A DNA stretch of 64,000 nt, taken from NCBI GenBank assembly GCA_035063885.1, contig JAPSFM010000006.1, positions 1 through 64,000 on the forward strand, written 5' to 3'. This document shows positions 50,688-60,008 of the stretch, one piece after another. A model generated the notes under the pieces. It saw nothing but the letters and a program-made list of their open reading frames with translations. It was not told the origin of the DNA and did no database searches. Numbering within the stretch: the stretch's first letter is position 1; each line of letters starts with the position of its first letter. The DNA is from CAADGY01 sp900696665. GTDB taxonomy: Bacteria > Acidobacteriota > Terriglobia > Bryobacterales > Bryobacteraceae. The translations under genes and the position numbers were made by a program.

Positions 50688-53473
50688 TGAGAACCTGCAT
50701 AATACCGGTCCTTGCGGCATTCAGTTTGAGCGCCGCGTCCCAAAGCGAGCTGAAGGTTCGTATGTCCTGGGGGCACGGTGCGCCGGCCGCGACGGACTAC
50801 TACATCCGGCTGGCGCCGGGACCCGGAGTCCGCACCGGTGCCGCGACTGGAGTATCGCTCGAAACGGGCGAAGCGCCGACAGAAGGCATCTGGCAGACAC
50901 GGGCCGGCGCGCAGGATATCGACGGTATCGACTTCACAATCAGCTACGACGTGGAGCCTCCACGTAGAATCGATAACCTGCACATTACCTGGTCCGACCT
51001 CATCAGCACGAGCGATGCCGATACCAGCCGCCGCCTGATGCAAGACCCTGCTTTCTATTTGAATTCCCGCAAACTGACTGTACAGATGGATCCGAACGGT
51101 ACGCGCGGATTTAGCGTCACGGTGGGCCAACTGCTGGAGCAGAAGGCCATCTTTGTGCCGTCACTTCACGTGTATCTGACAGCCGGTGACAGCCCGGTAC
51201 CGTTTGAAGAGCACAAGCAGACGCTCAAGCCGTGGAAGGGCCGGCGCATTCTGGACGACGTGCAACGCGAGCCGGAGGCCACTTACGACTACTACGCCTC
51301 GCGCTGGGAGGACATGGGCAGTCCTTCGTACGTCCATCCCCAACAGCCGCGCCCCGGACATATCGTGGCGCTCACCTGGGATAGCGCGATTCCAAAGTTT
51401 GGCATCGACCGGGGAGCCGGAGTGTGGAACGACTATGGCAATCCCGACCGCTTTCAGTTCTGGTACAGCTTCGGAGACCTGGCCTCCGGTATCGCATCCT
51501 CCCGGAAGAGACAGAGCTTGCACGATGGATTGCCGGTCATCACAACCGTATTCGAAAAAGAGAGCGTGCGGTACGAGGTGGAGCAATTCGCCTATCCGCT
51601 CGACGGGCCGCCACGGGAGCGGCGGGGCGATATCGGCATGGTTCTGATGCAGAAGGTCAGGCTGTCCGAACTGGAAGGAAAGCAGTGCAGCGTCCAATTC
51701 ACCATCAGCCAGCGCCGGCAGCTTCCGCCATTTTTTGACTCCAGCATCGACGGAGAGCGGCAAGGCAATCGCCTGTTGTTCCGCCTTGCCGGCCGGCGCC
51801 AAGTTCTCTTCACAATAGACGGTCCCTTCGATGACGCGCAGTGGAGCGGCGTGAGAGATTATCAGCGTGACCAGAAGCGTCTCGACGTTTTTCTGACCAC
51901 GCACCTGGAGCCGCGCGGCGTACGCGAGTTCATCGTCAAACTCCCTTCGCCCATGGTGGAACCCGCCGGCGCCGAAAAGCTTATTGCACTCGACTATACG
52001 CAATCCCGCGAGCGGACGATCGGTTTCTGGGCAAACTGGCTGGAGCGCGGCGCGCAGTTTCGCGTGCCGGAGAAAGCGGTAAACGATCTATTCCGCGCGG
52101 CGCTCTGGCATGCGCTGCGCCTTCCGCGCCGGCATGGCGGCAGCGGACCGGATGTGCGCATCGACCTTCCTTATTCGAACTTCGCGTACAGCCAGACCGG
52201 TACGCCCTGGCCCGTGAACCAGGCGGTTTATGTCGATTACATGCTCTACGATCTGCGTGGCTATCATTCGGTTTCTGCCGAAGAGCTGTTGGCACAGTAT
52301 CGCAACAACCAGGAAGTGAGCGGCCATGTCGCCGGATACGCCAACTGGGTTGTCTATACGCCGTCGATGCTATATTCGGTCGCGCAGCACTACCTTCTGT
52401 CCGGCAACCGCGAAACATTCGAGAAGCTGCTGCCCGCGAGCATGAAAGCGCTCGACTGGTGCCTGGAAGAACTTCGAAAAGCCGCGCAGTCCTCCGGCCA
52501 TGTGAGGGGGCTTGTAAGGGGGCCCTTGAACGACGGAACTGGGGATGGCGTGTGGGCGTTCAACCAGGCCTACATGTATGCCGGCCTGGAGATGTTCGGC
52601 CGCGCACTCGAACGCGCGGGGCATGTTCGCGCCGCCGAGTGCAGACGTGCGGCAAAGAAGCTTCGTGAAGCCATCCAACGTGGTTTTCAGGCGGCGGCGA
52701 TGAATTCTCCACTGGTTCCGTTGCGCGACCGGACCTGGATTCCCTACGTGCCGTGCGAAGCAAGAACGTTCCGCCGCCTCATCGACGACTGGTACGCCAC
52801 CGATGTGGACACCGGCGCCGTGCACATGATTCGCCTAAAGGCTATCGACGCCGGCGGACCACTGGCGGATTCCCTGCTTCACGACCACGAGGACAACCTC
52901 TACTACAAGGGATGGGGCATCGCGAACGAGCCCGTGTATAACCAGCAGGCAACCGCGTACCTGTTGCGCGACGATCCGAAAGCCGTCATCCGCGCGTTCT
53001 ACAGCTACATGGCGAGCGCTTTCAGCCACTCGACGTGGGAACCGGTCGAGCACCGCTGGACGCACGGCCAGTATTTCGGGCCTCCTTCCACGGACGGCGC
53101 CTGGTTCGACTTGTACCGCAACATGCTGATCCATGAACGTGACGACGGTGCGCTGGTTATCGGACTGGCCACGCCCCGCGCATGGCTGAAGCAAGGGGGA
53201 AAAATCGAAATCGGACAAGCTCCCACTTATTACGGCCCTGTCTCCGTGCGTATCCAAAGCGGCGCCGCGCCGGAAAGCATTTCGGCGGAGATCGACATGC
53301 CTACTCACAGCACGCCGGATGCGCTGCTTATACGCCTGCGGCATCCCGAGGAAAAGCGCATGCGGTCCGTCACCGTGAATGGACAACCCTGGAAGGATTT
53401 CGACCCGGATCGGGAATGGGTCCGGATATTGAAACCCGCTGCGAGGCAATACCATATTCAAGCGAGCTATTGA
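50687..53473 (+). CDS. Large exported six-hairpin-glycosidase-like protein
   Basis: A 928-residue protein with a short signal peptide (IIPVLAAFSLSAASQS). The N-terminal half (about 20-440) is beta-rich; the second half (about 450-820) has the alternating helices of an (alpha/alpha)6 barrel: VNDLFRAALWHALRLPRRHG, QAVYVDYMLYDLRGYHSVSA, QYRNNQEVSGHVAGYANWV, LNDGTGDGVWAFNQAYMYAG. This resembles GH63/GH78/GH116-type barrels, but I cannot name a family. Candidate acids lie in DLPYSNFAYS and EPVEHRWTHGQYF. The ATG shares its first base with the acylase stop, so the two are made together. Confidence 0.65.
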   Translation: MRTCIIPVLAAFSLSAASQSELKVRMSWGHGAPAATDYYIRLAPGPGVRTGAATGVSLETGEAPTEGIWQTRAGAQDIDGIDFTISYDVEPPRRIDNLHITWSDLISTSDADTSRRLMQDPAFYLNSRKLTVQMDPNGTRGFSVTVGQLLEQKAIFVPSLHVYLTAGDSPVPFEEHKQTLKPWKGRRILDDVQREPEATYDYYASRWEDMGSPSYVHPQQPRPGHIVALTWDSAIPKFGIDRGAGVWNDYGNPDRFQFWYSFGDLASGIASSRKRQSLHDGLPVITTVFEKESVRYEVEQFAYPLDGPPRERRGDIGMVLMQKVRLSELEGKQCSVQFTISQRRQLPPFFDSSIDGERQGNRLLFRLAGRRQVLFTIDGPFDDAQWSGVRDYQRDQKRLDVFLTTHLEPRGVREFIVKLPSPMVEPAGAEKLIALDYTQSRERTIGFWANWLERGAQFRVPEKAVNDLFRAALWHALRLPRRHGGSGPDVRIDLPYSNFAYSQTGTPWPVNQAVYVDYMLYDLRGYHSVSAEELLAQYRNNQEVSGHVAGYANWVVYTPSMLYSVAQHYLLSGNRETFEKLLPASMKALDWCLEELRKAAQSSGHVRGLVRGPLNDGTGDGVWAFNQAYMYAGLEMFGRALERAGHVRAAECRRAAKKLREAIQRGFQAAAMNSPLVPLRDRTWIPYVPCEARTFRRLIDDWYATDVDTGAVHMIRLKAIDAGGPLADSLLHDHEDNLYYKGWGIANEPVYNQQATAYLLRDDPKAVIRAFYSYMASAFSHSTWEPVEHRWTHGQYFGPPSTDGAWFDLYRNMLIHERDDGALVIGLATPRAWLKQGGKIEIGQAPTYYGPVSVRIQSGAAPESISAEIDMPTHSTPDALLIRLRHPEEKRMRSVTVNGQPWKDFDPDREWVRILKPAARQYHIQASY

Positions 53474-53562
53474 AGTTGTTTCCAATACTCTGGAATCCAA
53501 ACCGGTTTTTGCATTGATTCAATCAGGCTACCGATTCAGAATTGAGCGCACAGGAGATGCTT

Positions 53563-56500
53563 ATGAGAAACGCCCTCTCGCTCATACCGGTCCTGTTGCT
53601 TGCCGCAGCCACACTGTTCGGACAGGCTGGAACCGAAGGATCAATATTGGGTACGGTTCAGGACGCATCGGGTGCTGTGATTCCTGGGGCACAAGCAACA
53701 GCCGTTAATTTGAACACAGGCTTGAAGAGAACCGCTGTTACAAATGAAACCGGCTCGTTCGAGATTTTTGCGCTGCCTATCGGCCAGTATTCCGTCACGG
53801 TGACGGCCAAGGGGTTCAAGACCTGGAACCTCGCCAAAGTTGAAATCACGGTCGGCGCGCGCAACCGTGTCACGCCTACCTTGGCAGTGGGCGAGGTCAG
53901 CGAGCAGATTTCCGTGGAAGCAACTGCGGAGTTGCTGCAGACCGAGCAGAGCTCTGTTCAGACGGTAGTCCAGATGCACCAGATCCGGGAGTTGCCACTA
54001 AGCGTCCGCAATCCCGTGGTGCTGGTGAACCTGGTGCCGGGTATGCGCTACATCGGCCAGGGAGGGCCTGAGCGCGGTTCTACCGTACAGGGTTTCGGCA
54101 CGCGCGACAACCAGACGCAGTTCGCATTGGACGGGCTGAATGCTAATGCCGCGATGGACGAGGGCGGCATGGCAATCCCCAATGTCGACACGATTGCCGA
54201 GTTCAACGTCCAGACGAACAGCTTCAGCGCCGAGAACGGACGAAACCCAATACAGGTACAGATCGCCACGAAGTCCGGCACCAACGAGTTTCACGGCGCT
54301 CTGTGGGAGTTCTTGCAAAACGATAACCTGAACGCCCGGAACACATTCGCCGTGAGTATTCCGAAGCTTCGCCGGAACCAGTTCGGCGCGGCGGTGGGCG
54401 GCCCCATTTTCCGCAACCGGACCTTCTTTTTCGCGAGCTTCGAGGGCACGCCGATTCGCAGGCAATCCATCTATAATTCGGCGACGGTGAATCCGGCCAT
54501 GCTGAATGGCGATTTTTCCTCGCTGTCCAAACAGATCAAAGATCCAGTGACCGGATCGGCGTTTCCCGGAAACATGATTCCCGCCAACCGGATCTCTTCA
54601 GCGTCGAAGTTCTTCTTCCCTTACATCCTGCTGCCCAACTCCCCCGGCGACCGGTTCCGGGCAAATGCCGCAACCAAGAACGACACCTGGGAGGGCACGG
54701 GGCGCATCGATCACCAGATCACGGGCAACCAGCGCATCTATGGACGCTGGGTGGTGATCGACAACGCGTCCAAATCCCCCGGATATACGCCGGAGATTAC
54801 CTCCAGCAATACTACACGCCAGCACAATGTCGGCTTCAATTACACCTACGCGCTGCGGCCGAACATGTTGCTCACGGCGAGTGCGGGATATCTGAAATCG
54901 GACAACCGCTTCAGTTCGCCCATAGCGGGTATTGAAAACCTTGTGGAGGAGGCGGGGATCCGCGGTATTCCGACTCAGGGGCGCGAGGATTTTGTCGGAC
55001 TGCCGAACGTCGGCATCACCGGCTACACGGGCTTTAGCGCCCCATGGGGGGTTCCCGGCCGTCTATGGAGCAACGTAAAGAACGCGAAGGCTGGAATCAA
55101 CTTCATTCACGGCGTCCACACCTTGAACTTCGGATACGAGTTCGACGATCGTGCGGTTTTCGGGCGGCACGGCTCGCACTCCCCGCGCGGGAGTTTCGAC
55201 TTCAACGGCCAGTACACGGGCGATGGGTTCGCCGATTATCTTCTTGGCCTGACGTCCGGCAGCCGCCGCAACTATCCCCTGGAGTCGTTCGGATTGACCC
55301 ACGCACCCTATTCCGGCGCCTGGATCCAGGATTTCTGGAAGATGGCGCCGAACCTGACTGTGTCGCTCGGTCTGCGGTACGAACGGTGGCACGAGCGCAC
55401 GCTGCGCAATGGTAACGGAGCCACATTCGATCCCACCATCGGCAAAGTCATCGCCGGCGTGGACGAAGACGGCCAGGTGAATCTCACTGCCCAGCCCGTC
55501 GCCCGTTTTTTGGCGGCAGCCACGGAGGGCCTGTGGATTCCGGCGACCGAAGCGGGCATACCTTATGGGCTTTCGGAAGGCAACGGCAACTGGTCTCCGC
55601 GTGTGGGAGTCACCTGGCGGCCGAGCATGCGGTCCGATTTTGTCGTGCGCGCGGGCTATGGTCTGTTTTACAACAGCTTCACCGGAAACCGCGCGGCATC
55701 GTCTATTGTGGGTCCGCCCTACTGGGCTTGGGAGGCGCTGACGTTCAGCGCGCTTTCCCTGCAGCGGTGGGAGACGGCATGGCCGGAGGATCCGCAGGCG
55801 TTCATACAACCCTCCATAGGCGAAGCTCCGGCGTGGAACCTTCACCAGGCCAAAACGCATGAGTGGAATATCTCGGTTCAAACCGCACTGCCGTTCCAAT
55901 CCGCCCTGACCGTCTCCTATGTGGGCACGAGGATTCGTGACCAGGTAGCCATGCATGCGTATAACGAAGTGCCTCCTGGCGCCTATCCGAACCTGCAGGC
56001 GGCCAAGCCGTATCCGGCGTTCGGCGCGATCAACGTGCTGGAGAATCTTGGCCGGTCCTGGTACAACGGTTTGCAGTTGAAGTGGGAACGCCGGTTCGCG
56101 TCCGGCCTCTCATTCATGAGCGCCTACTCGTTCGCCAAGGATATCAGCGATACGACACCCACCAGCGAGTACGATACCTTCGTGCCGTTTGCCCCGGAAG
56201 GATACCTACGCGGGCGTTCCAGTTGGGATCGTACGCACCTGTTCACGGCGAGCGCCGTCTGGCAAACGCCTTTCGGCAGAGGGCGGCGATATGGAGCGGA
56301 CCTGCCGCGCGCGGCCGATCTCATTATTGGCGGCTGGGAGTTGAGCGGCATCTACAGCTTCCGGTCCGGCGCCCCGCTCAGCATCTCGGTGCCGGGCGCG
56401 ACGCTGGGCAACGGATGGGGTACAAGGGCGAATATCATCACCGATCCGGAAATCTCAAATCCGGACGCAAGCCGCTGGTTCAACACCGCCGCTTTCGCGG

Positions 56501-56760
56501 CGCCTCCGCAGTATCAGTGGGGCAGTTCGGGCATCGGCATCCTGGACGGTCCCGCCAGCCAGATTCTGGATGCGGCGCTGATGAAGAACTTCCATATCAC
56601 GGAAAGCCGCTACTTCCAATTCCGGCTGGAGGCTTATAACGCGTTCAATCGTGTAAATCTCGGCAACCCCGGAACCACGCTAGGCACCTCTACGTTCGGA
56701 CGTATACTCGGCGCCGGTGGCGCGCGGACGGTGCAGATTGGCTTGAAGTTTCTTTTTTGA
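53563..56760 (+). CDS. Oar-type TonB-dependent receptor
   Basis: A 1,065-residue outer-membrane receptor. The ATG at 53563 has AGGAG at 53552-53556 with 6-base spacing; an ATG at 53557 directly abuts that site and is rejected. The signal peptide reads RNALSLIPVLLLAAATLFGQ. The regulatory-like domain is GSILGTVQDASGAVIPGAQA, the plug has HQIRELPLSVRNPVVLVNLV and TKSGTNEFHGALWEFLQ, and the barrel ends with Phe (TVQIGLKFLF). It follows the acylase/glycosidase pair by 89 bp and probably imports their substrate. A perfect odd palindrome TGATTCAATCA lies at 53516-53526 upstream. Confidence 0.9.
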   Translation: MRNALSLIPVLLLAAATLFGQAGTEGSILGTVQDASGAVIPGAQATAVNLNTGLKRTAVTNETGSFEIFALPIGQYSVTVTAKGFKTWNLAKVEITVGARNRVTPTLAVGEVSEQISVEATAELLQTEQSSVQTVVQMHQIRELPLSVRNPVVLVNLVPGMRYIGQGGPERGSTVQGFGTRDNQTQFALDGLNANAAMDEGGMAIPNVDTIAEFNVQTNSFSAENGRNPIQVQIATKSGTNEFHGALWEFLQNDNLNARNTFAVSIPKLRRNQFGAAVGGPIFRNRTFFFASFEGTPIRRQSIYNSATVNPAMLNGDFSSLSKQIKDPVTGSAFPGNMIPANRISSASKFFFPYILLPNSPGDRFRANAATKNDTWEGTGRIDHQITGNQRIYGRWVVIDNASKSPGYTPEITSSNTTRQHNVGFNYTYALRPNMLLTASAGYLKSDNRFSSPIAGIENLVEEAGIRGIPTQGREDFVGLPNVGITGYTGFSAPWGVPGRLWSNVKNAKAGINFIHGVHTLNFGYEFDDRAVFGRHGSHSPRGSFDFNGQYTGDGFADYLLGLTSGSRRNYPLESFGLTHAPYSGAWIQDFWKMAPNLTVSLGLRYERWHERTLRNGNGATFDPTIGKVIAGVDEDGQVNLTAQPVARFLAAATEGLWIPATEAGIPYGLSEGNGNWSPRVGVTWRPSMRSDFVVRAGYGLFYNSFTGNRAASSIVGPPYWAWEALTFSALSLQRWETAWPEDPQAFIQPSIGEAPAWNLHQAKTHEWNISVQTALPFQSALTVSYVGTRIRDQVAMHAYNEVPPGAYPNLQAAKPYPAFGAINVLENLGRSWYNGLQLKWERRFASGLSFMSAYSFAKDISDTTPTSEYDTFVPFAPEGYLRGRSSWDRTHLFTASAVWQTPFGRGRRYGADLPRAADLIIGGWELSGIYSFRSGAPLSISVPGATLGNGWGTRANIITDPEISNPDASRWFNTAAFAAPPQYQWGSSGIGILDGPASQILDAALMKNFHITESRYFQFRLEAYNAFNRVNLGNPGTTLGTSTFGRILGAGGARTVQIGLKFLF

Positions 56761-56819
56761 GCTGTTAAGAGTAGGGGCGGCCCACCAATGCAGGCGGGCC
56801 ACCCTTTCCTTGCGATCCC

Positions 56820-57272
56820 ATGGGAAGCGGACACCTCAATATGCTGCTTGCGCTGCTCAGCTTCAGCGCGCTCGGTGTGTTTCACAAGCTGGCGGAAGTC
56901 AAAAAGTGCCGCCCGAGCGCTATCACCGCACTGTTGTATTTCTGGTCGCTCGTCTTCGTGTTCCTGCTGCTAACCACGGTGCAGCGCACAACACCTGCGG
57001 CGCCTTCCTCCGTTGTGTCCATCGCGCTTCCGTTTGGAGTTTCGGCGGCGGTCGCAATCCTGGCGTTTCAAGCGGGAGTCCGCCACGGCAATATCGCCAC
57101 AAGCTGGCTTGCGATCAATCTTTCCTCAGGCATTCCAACAGTCGCCTCAATTTTGATCTACGACGAGCCGGTTAGCCTGACGAAGGCGATCGCGCTTTCG
57201 CTCATACCGCTAGCGATGCTACTTCTGTGGAAAGACAAAAAGTCCAGCACGGCGCCGGGAGAGCCGTCGTGA
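56820..57272 (+). CDS. EamA-like transporter, first half (split)
   Basis: A 150-residue membrane protein with about five hydrophobic segments (MLLALLSFSALGVFHKLAEV, LYFWSLVFVFLLLTT, ALPFGVSAAVAILAFQAG, IATSWLAINLSSGIPTV, and the C-terminal helix). It matches one EamA/DMT repeat, including the terminal IYDEPVSLTKAIALSLIPLA signature. A usual DMT permease has two such repeats in one chain of about 300 residues; here the second repeat is a separate gene starting in the overlapping GTGA. The substrate is unknown. Confidence 0.75.
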   Translation: MGSGHLNMLLALLSFSALGVFHKLAEVKKCRPSAITALLYFWSLVFVFLLLTTVQRTTPAAPSSVVSIALPFGVSAAVAILAFQAGVRHGNIATSWLAINLSSGIPTVASILIYDEPVSLTKAIALSLIPLAMLLLWKDKKSSTAPGEPS

Positions 57273-57703
57273 AGGGAGACGCCGGTGTATGGCTCCGTTA
57301 CATGCTGATCGCCTTCGTCGCGAACGGACTGGGTCCCTTCGGGCTGAAGGTGCTAAGCGAGCGCGGGCTGGCAAGCTACCAGTCGCAGTATCTGCTGTGC
57401 TGGTATCTGGGCGGGGTGATCTTCGCCCTGCTGGCATTTTCACGAGGTTTGGGAAGGCTGCCCGCCCGGGAGGTTTTGATTGGCGCCGCCATGGGCGTTT
57501 CGAGCCTTAGCGGCCAGAGTTTCACGAGCTTGGCGCTGGCGCGCGAAGTTCCCGGGCATATCGTTTTTCCGATCACCACGGGTGGCTCCCTGTTCCTGGT
57601 TGCCGCCGCAGGCATGCTGGTTTTTGGAGAGCGCGTGGGTCCCTATGGTTTAGCGGGGATACTGCTCGGCATCGCCTCTCTGGTGCTGCTGAGCATCCCG
57701 TAA
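57269..57703 (+). CDS. EamA-like transporter, second half (split)
   Basis: A 144-residue membrane protein starting at a GTG that overlaps the stop of the first half (GTGA at 57269-57272). It has about five hydrophobic segments and the EamA repeat pattern (LRYMLIAFVANGLGPFGLKV, LLCWYLGGVIFALLAFSRG, VSSLSGQSFTSLALAREV, TTGGSLFLVAAAGMLVFGE). The frame upstream of the GTG is a shadow. The exact coupling favours a heterodimeric transporter over a frameshifted single gene. Confidence 0.75.
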   Translation: MKGDAGVWLRYMLIAFVANGLGPFGLKVLSERGLASYQSQYLLCWYLGGVIFALLAFSRGLGRLPAREVLIGAAMGVSSLSGQSFTSLALAREVPGHIVFPITTGGSLFLVAAAGMLVFGERVGPYGLAGILLGIASLVLLSIP

Positions 57704-57720
57704 TTTAAAGGAGGCACATC

Positions 57721-58404
57721 TTGCCGCTTAATGACAGTCCGGTCTTGCCAGCCGAGTTGGAGCTGTTCCAACACATTGAGAGCAGCCTTTACACAGCCGT
57801 GTTATCGGATGCATTGGATGAGTTGGGAATACGCGATCGCGCGATGCGGGAGCGCTTGCGTCCCCTCGATCCCGATTCTGTTTTCGCGGGACGCGCCCGC
57901 ACGATCCTCTGTATGGACGTGCATTACATCGCGAAAGAGCCCTATCGAAAGGAGATTGAAGCGCTCGACAGCCTGTTGCCGGGCGAGGTGGCGGTGGTGG
58001 CGACTGGCAACTCGACACGCAATGCGCCATGGGGCGAATTGCTTTCGACGGCGGCCGTGGCGCGCGGCGCCCGCGGCGCGGTCGTAGACGGCCTGGTGCG
58101 CGACGTGAAGAAGATTCTCGCGTTGCGCTTCCCGGTATTCGCGGCCGGTGTGAAACCCGTCGACTCGCGAGGCCGCGGCGAGGTGGTGGACTACAACGTC
58201 CCGGTGGAATGCGGCGGTGTGCTGGTTTCGCCCGGCGACCTGATTGTGGCCGATTTCGACGGCGTCATCTCCATCCCTTCGAACGCCGTCGAAGAAGTAG
58301 TCCGGCTGGCAACCGTAAAAGCCACGCGCGAGAACAGCAGCCGCGCGGAATTGATGAAGGGAGCCTACCTGCGCGACGTCTATGCGAAGTACGGTGTCCT
58401 TTGA
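57721..58404 (+). CDS. RraA-like / HMG aldolase-type protein
   Basis: A 227-residue member of the RraA fold, which includes 4-hydroxy-4-methyl-2-oxoglutarate/oxaloacetate aldolases and decarboxylases. The metal/substrate motif is seen in ARGAVVDGLVRDVKKI (R-D), preceded by LPGEVAVVATGNSTRNAPWG. Start is a TTG at 57721 after AAAGGAGG at 57707-57714, a near-perfect ribosome-binding site with 6-base spacing. In catabolic clusters these enzymes split or decarboxylate short keto acids. The gene is 17 bp after the split transporter. Its end overlaps the next gene on the minus strand by 25 bp. Confidence 0.85.
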   Translation: MPLNDSPVLPAELELFQHIESSLYTAVLSDALDELGIRDRAMRERLRPLDPDSVFAGRARTILCMDVHYIAKEPYRKEIEALDSLLPGEVAVVATGNSTRNAPWGELLSTAAVARGARGAVVDGLVRDVKKILALRFPVFAAGVKPVDSRGRGEVVDYNVPVECGGVLVSPGDLIVADFDGVISIPSNAVEEVVRLATVKATRENSSRAELMKGAYLRDVYAKYGVL

Positions 58405-58883
58405 GCGGCAATGCGGGAAGCCGTCTTCCGGCCGTAGACGTATCCGGAACAGGCAATCAATGCCGTCAGAAACTGCATGGAGAATCCGCCGAGTTCGCAG
58501 AGCCAGCGGTTCTGCGGATCACATCGTACAAACGCCGACAGCGCCAGAGTGCTGAGAAAAAATCCCAGCAACGATATGGCCAGCGTGATCGCAAGCGCAG
58601 CAAACCATTTCATTCCACTGGTCCGGAAAAGGAGGAACAGGATTCCCAGGATAGCGGCGGCGGCAACCAGCCGGGCGGCGAGCACCCAATGAAAACTCAT
58701 GCCCACTATACCGGCGATTGCCAGCAGCGCCAGGGTGCGGGCCAACTCGTCCCGCCATCCATGGCGGACGATGCCATAGACCGCGGGAACGGCGATCAGG
58801 ACTACGAACATCCCGGAGATCCGTGCGCCCATTTCAACCGGATGAGCCGAAGTGGCGGCATTTAGAATACGAAAGACGGCCAT
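58380..58883 (-). CDS. Integral membrane protein of unknown function
   Basis: A 167-residue protein with about four or five hydrophobic segments: ISGMFVVLIAVPAVYGIVR, TLALLAIAGIVGMSFHWVLA, LVAAAAILGILFLLF and WFAALAITLAISLLGFFLS, then GGFSMQFLTALIACSGYVYG. I do not recognise a family. The strand and frame are supported by the hydrophobic pattern, whereas the opposite frames look like GC shadows. It converges with the RraA-like gene, with 25 bp of overlap. Confidence 0.5.
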   Translation of the reverse strand: MAVFRILNAATSAHPVEMGARISGMFVVLIAVPAVYGIVRHGWRDELARTLALLAIAGIVGMSFHWVLAARLVAAAAILGILFLLFRTSGMKWFAALAITLAISLLGFFLSTLALSAFVRCDPQNRWLCELGGFSMQFLTALIACSGYVYGRKTASRIAAQRTPYFA

Positions 58884-59084
58884 CTCCGCCAGAAATGCGC
58901 AAAGGAGCGCGAGGACGGTGCGCAGATCTGTGGAACGTATTAATTGAAGAGGTCGAAGGGTACGGTCACGGCGTGCTTCCAGGTAAACATAGCAGGATCC
59001 GGTTCACCCGTGTCAATAGCCGAGTGCTGGTCGGTCATTTAAGATCTGCTAATCGCTCAGTGACTAAAGTTTTGTGGTCGGATG

Positions 59085-59113
59085 TTGAGGACGGCCTTTG
59101 CCGGTCGTATTAT
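59085..59113 (+). promoter_or_regulatory. Sigma70-type promoter of the amidohydrolase gene
   Basis: TTGAGG at 59085-59090 and TATTAT at 59108-59113 are separated by 17 bp. The transcript would begin near 59120, about 24 bases before the ATG at 59144. The rest of 58884-59084 holds no gene that I can support. Confidence 0.5.
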
Positions 59114-59143
59114 TTTTGTACAGCGTGTGATAGAGAATCATCG

Positions 59144-59986
59144 ATGATTATTGACGTCCATACCCACGTTTGGGAAACGCCGTGCCACATTGGAGAATCG
59201 TTTCTTGCCGATGCGCGCCAGACGGCGGGCGAAGCCTACAAAGATATTAGCGTCGATCTGGAGAAGCACTGGGAAGCCATGCAGGCCGTCGACAAGGCTG
59301 TGGTGCTCGGATTTCGCGCGAGGCATGTCGGTGTTCTGGTGCCGAACGAATACGTCGCTGAATATGTGGGCAAGCACGCCGAAAAGCTGATCGGCTTCTG
59401 TTCGGTGGACCCGCAGGACCCTGACGCGGTCGAACAACTCGACCACTGCGTGCAGGATCTGGGGCTCCGCGGCTTGAAAATGGGTCCCATCTATCAGAAC
59501 GTTGCCCCAACCGATTCCCGCTTTCGCCGCATCCTTCACCGGGCTGAGGAGCTGCGAATTCCCACGCTCATTCACCAGGGCACGACGTTTTGCACGAACG
59601 TGTCGCTTGAAATCGCCAACCCGATTCAACTTCAGCCGCTCGCCCTGGAGTTCCCGCGGCTCAAGATGGTGATCGCGCATCTTGGGCATCCGTGGGTGAA
59701 CGAAACACTCGTGCTCATCCGGAAAAACCGCAACGTGTTCGCCGACATTTCAGCTCTTTACTACCGGCCCTGGCAATTCTATAACGCACTGGTATCGGCT
59801 ATGGAGTACGGCGTGCTTGACCGGCTGCTGCTCGGCTCAGACTACCCGTTCACGACACCGGCGTCGACGATCGATGCCCTGCGCGCGGTAAACCGGATGG
59901 TGGAAGGCACCCATTTGCCGCACATTCCCGAAGCAAAGATCGAAGCGCTGATCGCGCGCGACACGCTGGATCTGCTGGGGCTATAA
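59144..59986 (+). CDS. Amidohydrolase-2 family metal-dependent hydrolase or decarboxylase
   Basis: A 280-residue TIM-barrel enzyme. Metal ligands are visible as H6 and H8 (IIDVHTHVWE), a His in TLIHQGTTF, a His in MVIAHLGHPWV, and Asp in LLGSDYPFTTP. Family members include ACMSD-type decarboxylases and lactonases. The longer frame upstream is not coding: the ATG at 59144 begins the conserved DVHTH strand and follows a promoter at 59085-59113. It lies beside RraA, enolase-superfamily and deacylase genes, which suggests a hydroxy- or keto-acid pathway. Confidence 0.87.
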   Translation: MIIDVHTHVWETPCHIGESFLADARQTAGEAYKDISVDLEKHWEAMQAVDKAVVLGFRARHVGVLVPNEYVAEYVGKHAEKLIGFCSVDPQDPDAVEQLDHCVQDLGLRGLKMGPIYQNVAPTDSRFRRILHRAEELRIPTLIHQGTTFCTNVSLEIANPIQLQPLALEFPRLKMVIAHLGHPWVNETLVLIRKNRNVFADISALYYRPWQFYNALVSAMEYGVLDRLLLGSDYPFTTPASTIDALRAVNRMVEGTHLPHIPEAKIEALIARDTLDLLGL

Positions 59987-60008
59987 ATACTAATGCCCCT
60001 CAGAGTTC

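Noticed and set aside
53481..53496. TTCCA-N6-TGGAA inverted repeat between the six-hairpin gene and the TonB receptor.
   Set aside because: Short arms and no second copy in the window; could be chance, so it is not listed as an operator.
56777..56815. Possible terminator hairpin after the second TonB receptor gene (GGCCC...GGGCC followed by ACCCTTTCC).
   Set aside because: The stem is only 5 bp, the loop 12 bases, and there is no T-run. Not convincing as an intrinsic terminator.
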